From Mycobacterium sp. UM_CSW (GTDB lineage Bacteria > Actinomycetota > Actinomycetes > Mycobacteriales > Mycobacteriaceae), in assembly GCF_000455205.1 (NCBI RefSeq), contig NZ_AUWQ01000001.1, forward strand, positions 62,001-126,000: 64,000 nucleotides of DNA, written 5' to 3'. Both the position numbers and the translations under genes were made by a program. Below, one piece after another: positions 61,426 to 64,000 of this stretch; the stretch's first letter is position 1, and each line of letters starts with the position of its first letter. The notes under the pieces were generated by a model. The model was not told the DNA's origin and made no database searches. It saw only the letters and a list, made by a program, of their open reading frames with translations.

Positions 61426-62265
61426 TCAGCTGTCGGGCTTGAAGCGGTACGTCTCACCGTGAGCGAGATAGACGAATTTGGTGCTCGTGGTCGAGGCCTG
61501 GGCTGCCTGCTTGAAGTCGTCGAGACCGGAAAGGAAGACAGAGAAGTCGTTGTAGTGGATCGGGATTGCGGTGCGAGGTTTGGTGATCTCGACGGCCTTC
61601 ACGCCTTGCTCACCGGTCATCGTGACGACTGTGACAAGGAAGGTCGTGCCACCGGTGTGGATCAGGCCAAGGTCGATGTCGGGGTAGCGGCGCGGGATCT
61701 CCTCGAGGCTGTCGACGAGCATCGTGTCCCCGGTGATGTAGAGCCGGTAGAGGTTATCGTCATTGCGGCTGAAGTCGAGCAAGTGCCCGTTGACAGGCAT
61801 CAGCAGTTCGTTGACCGCCTCGTCCGTGGAGTGCTTGCCCGGCATGGCGGTGATGGTCAACGTCGCGTCGCCCTTGTGCACCGCGAGCGACTCCCAGGTG
61901 TCGAGGGCGTAGCCGTGCTCGAAACCCAGAGCGCTGAGCTTGTCCACCGCGTCAGCCGTTGACACGATGGGCAGCTTCTTGTCGAGCTGTTGTGCGGCGA
62001 CGTCGTCGAAATGGTCGCCGTGGTAGTGCGACAAGACGATCAGGTCGATAGGTGGCAGGTCGGCGATCTGGCAGGCGGGCTCGACTTCGCGACGGGCCCA
62101 TATGCCGTGGCCCAAATTGACGTGCTCGCCTTTGTGGAGGAAGGCGGGATCGGTCAGGATCGTCAGTCCGCAAAACCGGATCAAGGTGGTGGCGTTACCG
62201 ATAAAATAAACATCGCCTTCGTCGAAATCGGCTGTGCCACTGCTCGTTAGGTTCAAGGAAGTCAT
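61426..62265 (-). CDS. Metallo-beta-lactamase-fold hydrolase (UlaG/UPF0173-like)
   Basis: 279 residues. The MBL signature SHYHGDHFDD, the later His in GKHST, ITGDTMLVD, and IHYND give the usual two-metal ligand set. ILTDPAFLHKGEHVNLG near the start is typical of the UlaG/NAPE-PLD-like branch, which hydrolyses lactones or phosphodiesters. No signal peptide. It is divergent from the exporter gene downstream across about 170 bases; co-regulation is not shown. The substrate cannot be inferred further. Confidence 0.88.
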   Translation of the reverse strand: MTSLNLTSSGTADFDEGDVYFIGNATTLIRFCGLTILTDPAFLHKGEHVNLGHGIWARREVEPACQIADLPPIDLIVLSHYHGDHFDDVAAQQLDKKLPIVSTADAVDKLSALGFEHGYALDTWESLAVHKGDATLTITAMPGKHSTDEAVNELLMPVNGHLLDFSRNDDNLYRLYITGDTMLVDSLEEIPRRYPDIDLGLIHTGGTTFLVTVVTMTGEQGVKAVEITKPRTAIPIHYNDFSVFLSGLDDFKQAAQASTTSTKFVYLAHGETYRFKPDS

Positions 62266-62434
62266 CGCGTGTTCTCCTACCCTTGGTGATTCCCTGCCAT
62301 TGTGATGCTCGTCCCGCTACCAGTTTTGGGATATGGCGATTCCAGTCTGGGGCAGATCATGCCGACGGGCTAGACCCGCGGCGTTCAGGTCCCGCTATGC
62401 ACCGCGATGCGGCCATGGCGCAGAATGCTCAGCC

Positions 62435-63931
62435 GTGGACCAGCGCACGGGCAGTGAACCCGTCGGGCCACGCCAGTTGCCGTTGGCGTCGGCCGGTGCA
62501 CGCTGGCTCATCGCCGCGGCCGTCCTGGGTTCGGGCATTGCGCTGCTGGACGGCACCGTCGTCAACGTCGCGCTGCCGGCTATTGGGCGCGACTTGGGCG
62601 GGGGTTTGACCGGCCAACAGTGGGTCCTCGACGGCTACCTGCTGACGCTGAGTGCGCTGCTGCTCACCGGTGGCGCGGCGGGCGACCGCTATGGGCGCCG
62701 ACGGGTTTTCGTCGCCGGGCTGGTCGTCTTCACCGCGGCCTCCGTCGGCTGCGGTCTTTCGCCGACGGTCGGATGGCTGGTCGGCGCGCGGCTGGTGCAG
62801 GGTGTCGGCGCGGCGGCGCTGGTTCCGGGCAGCCTGGCGTTGATCGACGCCGGCATCGTCGACGACGACCGGGGCCGGGCGGTCGGGATCTGGGCGGGCA
62901 TGTCCGGGGTGACGACTGCGCTGGGTCCGTTCATCGGCGGCTGGCTGGTCGATGCGGCGTCGTGGCGCTGGGTGTTCTTCCTGAACCTTCCGCTGGCCGT
63001 GGCGGTGCTGTGGATCGCCGCCCGGCACATCCCCGAATCGCGCGATCCCACTGCGCGGGGCGGTCCGGACGTCCTGGGGACCGCCGCCGTCACCGTCGGG
63101 CTGTCCGGGGTGATCTACGCGCTGATCGAGGCTCCTTCGCGCGGTTGGACTTTCGTCACGACGGTGTCCGCCGCCGTCGGTGTGGCGGCGCTGCTCGCTT
63201 TTCCGGCGATCGAACGACGCGCGCAATCGCCGCTGCTGCCGTTGCGGCTCTTGCGATCCCGGCAATTCACCGGCGCCAACCTCGCGACCCTGGCCGTCTA
63301 CACCGCCATCGGCGGGGCGCTGTTCCTGCTGGCCCTGCAGCTGCAACAAAGCCTGCACTACTCCGCGCTCGCCGCGGGGCTGGCGATGCTGCCGATGACG
63401 ATCATCATGCTGATCGGCTCGCCGTGGGCCGGCGCCCTCGGGCAGCGGGCCGGGCCGCGGCTGCCCATGACGGTCGGGCCGCTGATCGCCGCGGCGGGTT
63501 TGGCGTTGATGGCGCGGATCGCGCCCGGGGCGACCTATCTCGGCGCGGTGCTGCCCGCCGTCGTCGTTTTCGGCGTCGGGCTGGCAATCACCGTGGCGCC
63601 GTTGACCGCCGCCGTCCTCTCCGCCGTTCCCGACGGCTACGCGGGCACCGCCTCCGGCGTCAACAACGCCGTCGCGCGCCTCGCCGGGTTGCTTGCCGTC
63701 GCCGTGCTGCCGGCTGCGGCCGGCATCACCGCCGCGCCAGGACAGCCGCTCGGTCCCGGCTTCTCAGTGGCGATGATCATCACCGCCGTCGCATGCGTGG
63801 TCGGCGCCTTGATAGCGGCGCTGACCGTCCGGACCGGCGGGGACTACGCCCACCAGGTGCTGCCCGGCATCAACCACGCCTGCCAGGACCCGTGCACCAG
63901 ACGCCCGGGCCTCGCCGACGACGCGGCCTAG
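62435..63931 (+). CDS. MFS transporter, DHA2 family (14-helix drug exporter type)
   Basis: 498 residues from GTG 62435 (VDQRTGSEPVGPRQ); the frame is open to 62333 but the extra N-terminus is Arg/Cys-rich and unlike the family. DHA2-type signature LLDGTVVNVALPAIGRDL, the helix 2-3 loop GDRYGRRRVFVAG, and VLGPFIGG-like LGPFIGGWLVDAASWRWVFFLNLP indicate a 14-helix proton-driven exporter of drugs or lipids. The C-terminus ends in a short polar tail. The 69 bases after the stop show no feature. Confidence 0.9.
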   Translation: MDQRTGSEPVGPRQLPLASAGARWLIAAAVLGSGIALLDGTVVNVALPAIGRDLGGGLTGQQWVLDGYLLTLSALLLTGGAAGDRYGRRRVFVAGLVVFTAASVGCGLSPTVGWLVGARLVQGVGAAALVPGSLALIDAGIVDDDRGRAVGIWAGMSGVTTALGPFIGGWLVDAASWRWVFFLNLPLAVAVLWIAARHIPESRDPTARGGPDVLGTAAVTVGLSGVIYALIEAPSRGWTFVTTVSAAVGVAALLAFPAIERRAQSPLLPLRLLRSRQFTGANLATLAVYTAIGGALFLLALQLQQSLHYSALAAGLAMLPMTIIMLIGSPWAGALGQRAGPRLPMTVGPLIAAAGLALMARIAPGATYLGAVLPAVVVFGVGLAITVAPLTAAVLSAVPDGYAGTASGVNNAVARLAGLLAVAVLPAAAGITAAPGQPLGPGFSVAMIITAVACVVGALIAALTVRTGGDYAHQVLPGINHACQDPCTRRPGLADDAA

Positions 63932-64000
63932 GTTGGGAATGCGGAAAGCGCTTCGGGGAGAACGCAGCTTCTCGGCGCGGTCGTCTCGTGCGCTACGGCG

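Overview
The window is high-GC chromosomal DNA from a mycobacterium, probably a slow grower. The evidence is a PPE-SVP protein, a PE protein with a PE-PPE hydrolase domain, mycofactocin-coupled short-chain dehydrogenases (SDRs), many F420-dependent luciferase-like oxidoreductases, DUF732 secreted proteins, a 13E12/DUF222 protein and an MbtK homologue. Genes are dense, and many are joined by 4-base GTGA/ATGA overlaps. No insertion sequence, CRISPR array, prophage or rRNA is visible. The block 18.8-27.3 kb (CitE-like, DUF222, DUF488, luciferase-like oxidoreductase, crcB pair, pgm) matches, from memory, the M. tuberculosis Rv3075c-Rv3068c neighbourhood in inverted orientation.

Layout. 0-6 kb: tail of an acidic Ser/Asp-repeat protein, a potassium channel with two RCK/TrkA-type modules, a type I glutamine synthetase, a Tat-exported peptidoglycan amidase and two DUF732 proteins. 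6-9 kb: two paralogous TetR regulators, then a small membrane protein and a luciferase-like oxidoreductase. 9.2-14.6 kb: a likely operon on the minus strand (SDR, SDR, tandem CMD protein, aldehyde dehydrogenase, flavin monooxygenase), faced by a TetR gene with two matching operators in the shared promoter. 15-24.5 kb: SelO, hemerythrin, a WGxxGxxG protein and the Rv307x-like block with mbtK and crcB. 24.5-33.4 kb: phosphoglucomutase, an MFS transporter, tRNA-Ala(GGC) with an intrinsic terminator, then a patch containing an amidase, P450, DUF1906 protein and nucleotide cyclase, flanked by a decayed and an intact copy of one small gene. 33.4-36.3 kb: MarR with F420/NADP-linked reductases.

36.4-51.3 kb is the most interesting part: a catabolic island. 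It holds a lactonase-like protein, an aldehyde dehydrogenase, two paralogous Rieske oxygenase alpha subunits each followed by a paralogous ~111-residue protein of unknown family, a plant-type ferredoxin, an amidohydrolase without its HxH motif, an SDR, a TauD-type dioxygenase, and a second transcription unit (SDR, acetoacetate-decarboxylase-like, two amidohydrolases) faced by an IclR gene. A shared palindrome lies in both Rieske-side control regions and fits the internal MarR. Its substrate cannot be read from sequence; an aromatic or cyclic compound is likely.

51.4-64 kb: a polytopic membrane patatin, PPE and PE-PPE proteins, a dienoyl-CoA-reductase-like SDR, glycogen phosphorylase, a metallo-beta-lactamase-fold hydrolase and a 14-helix-type MFS exporter.
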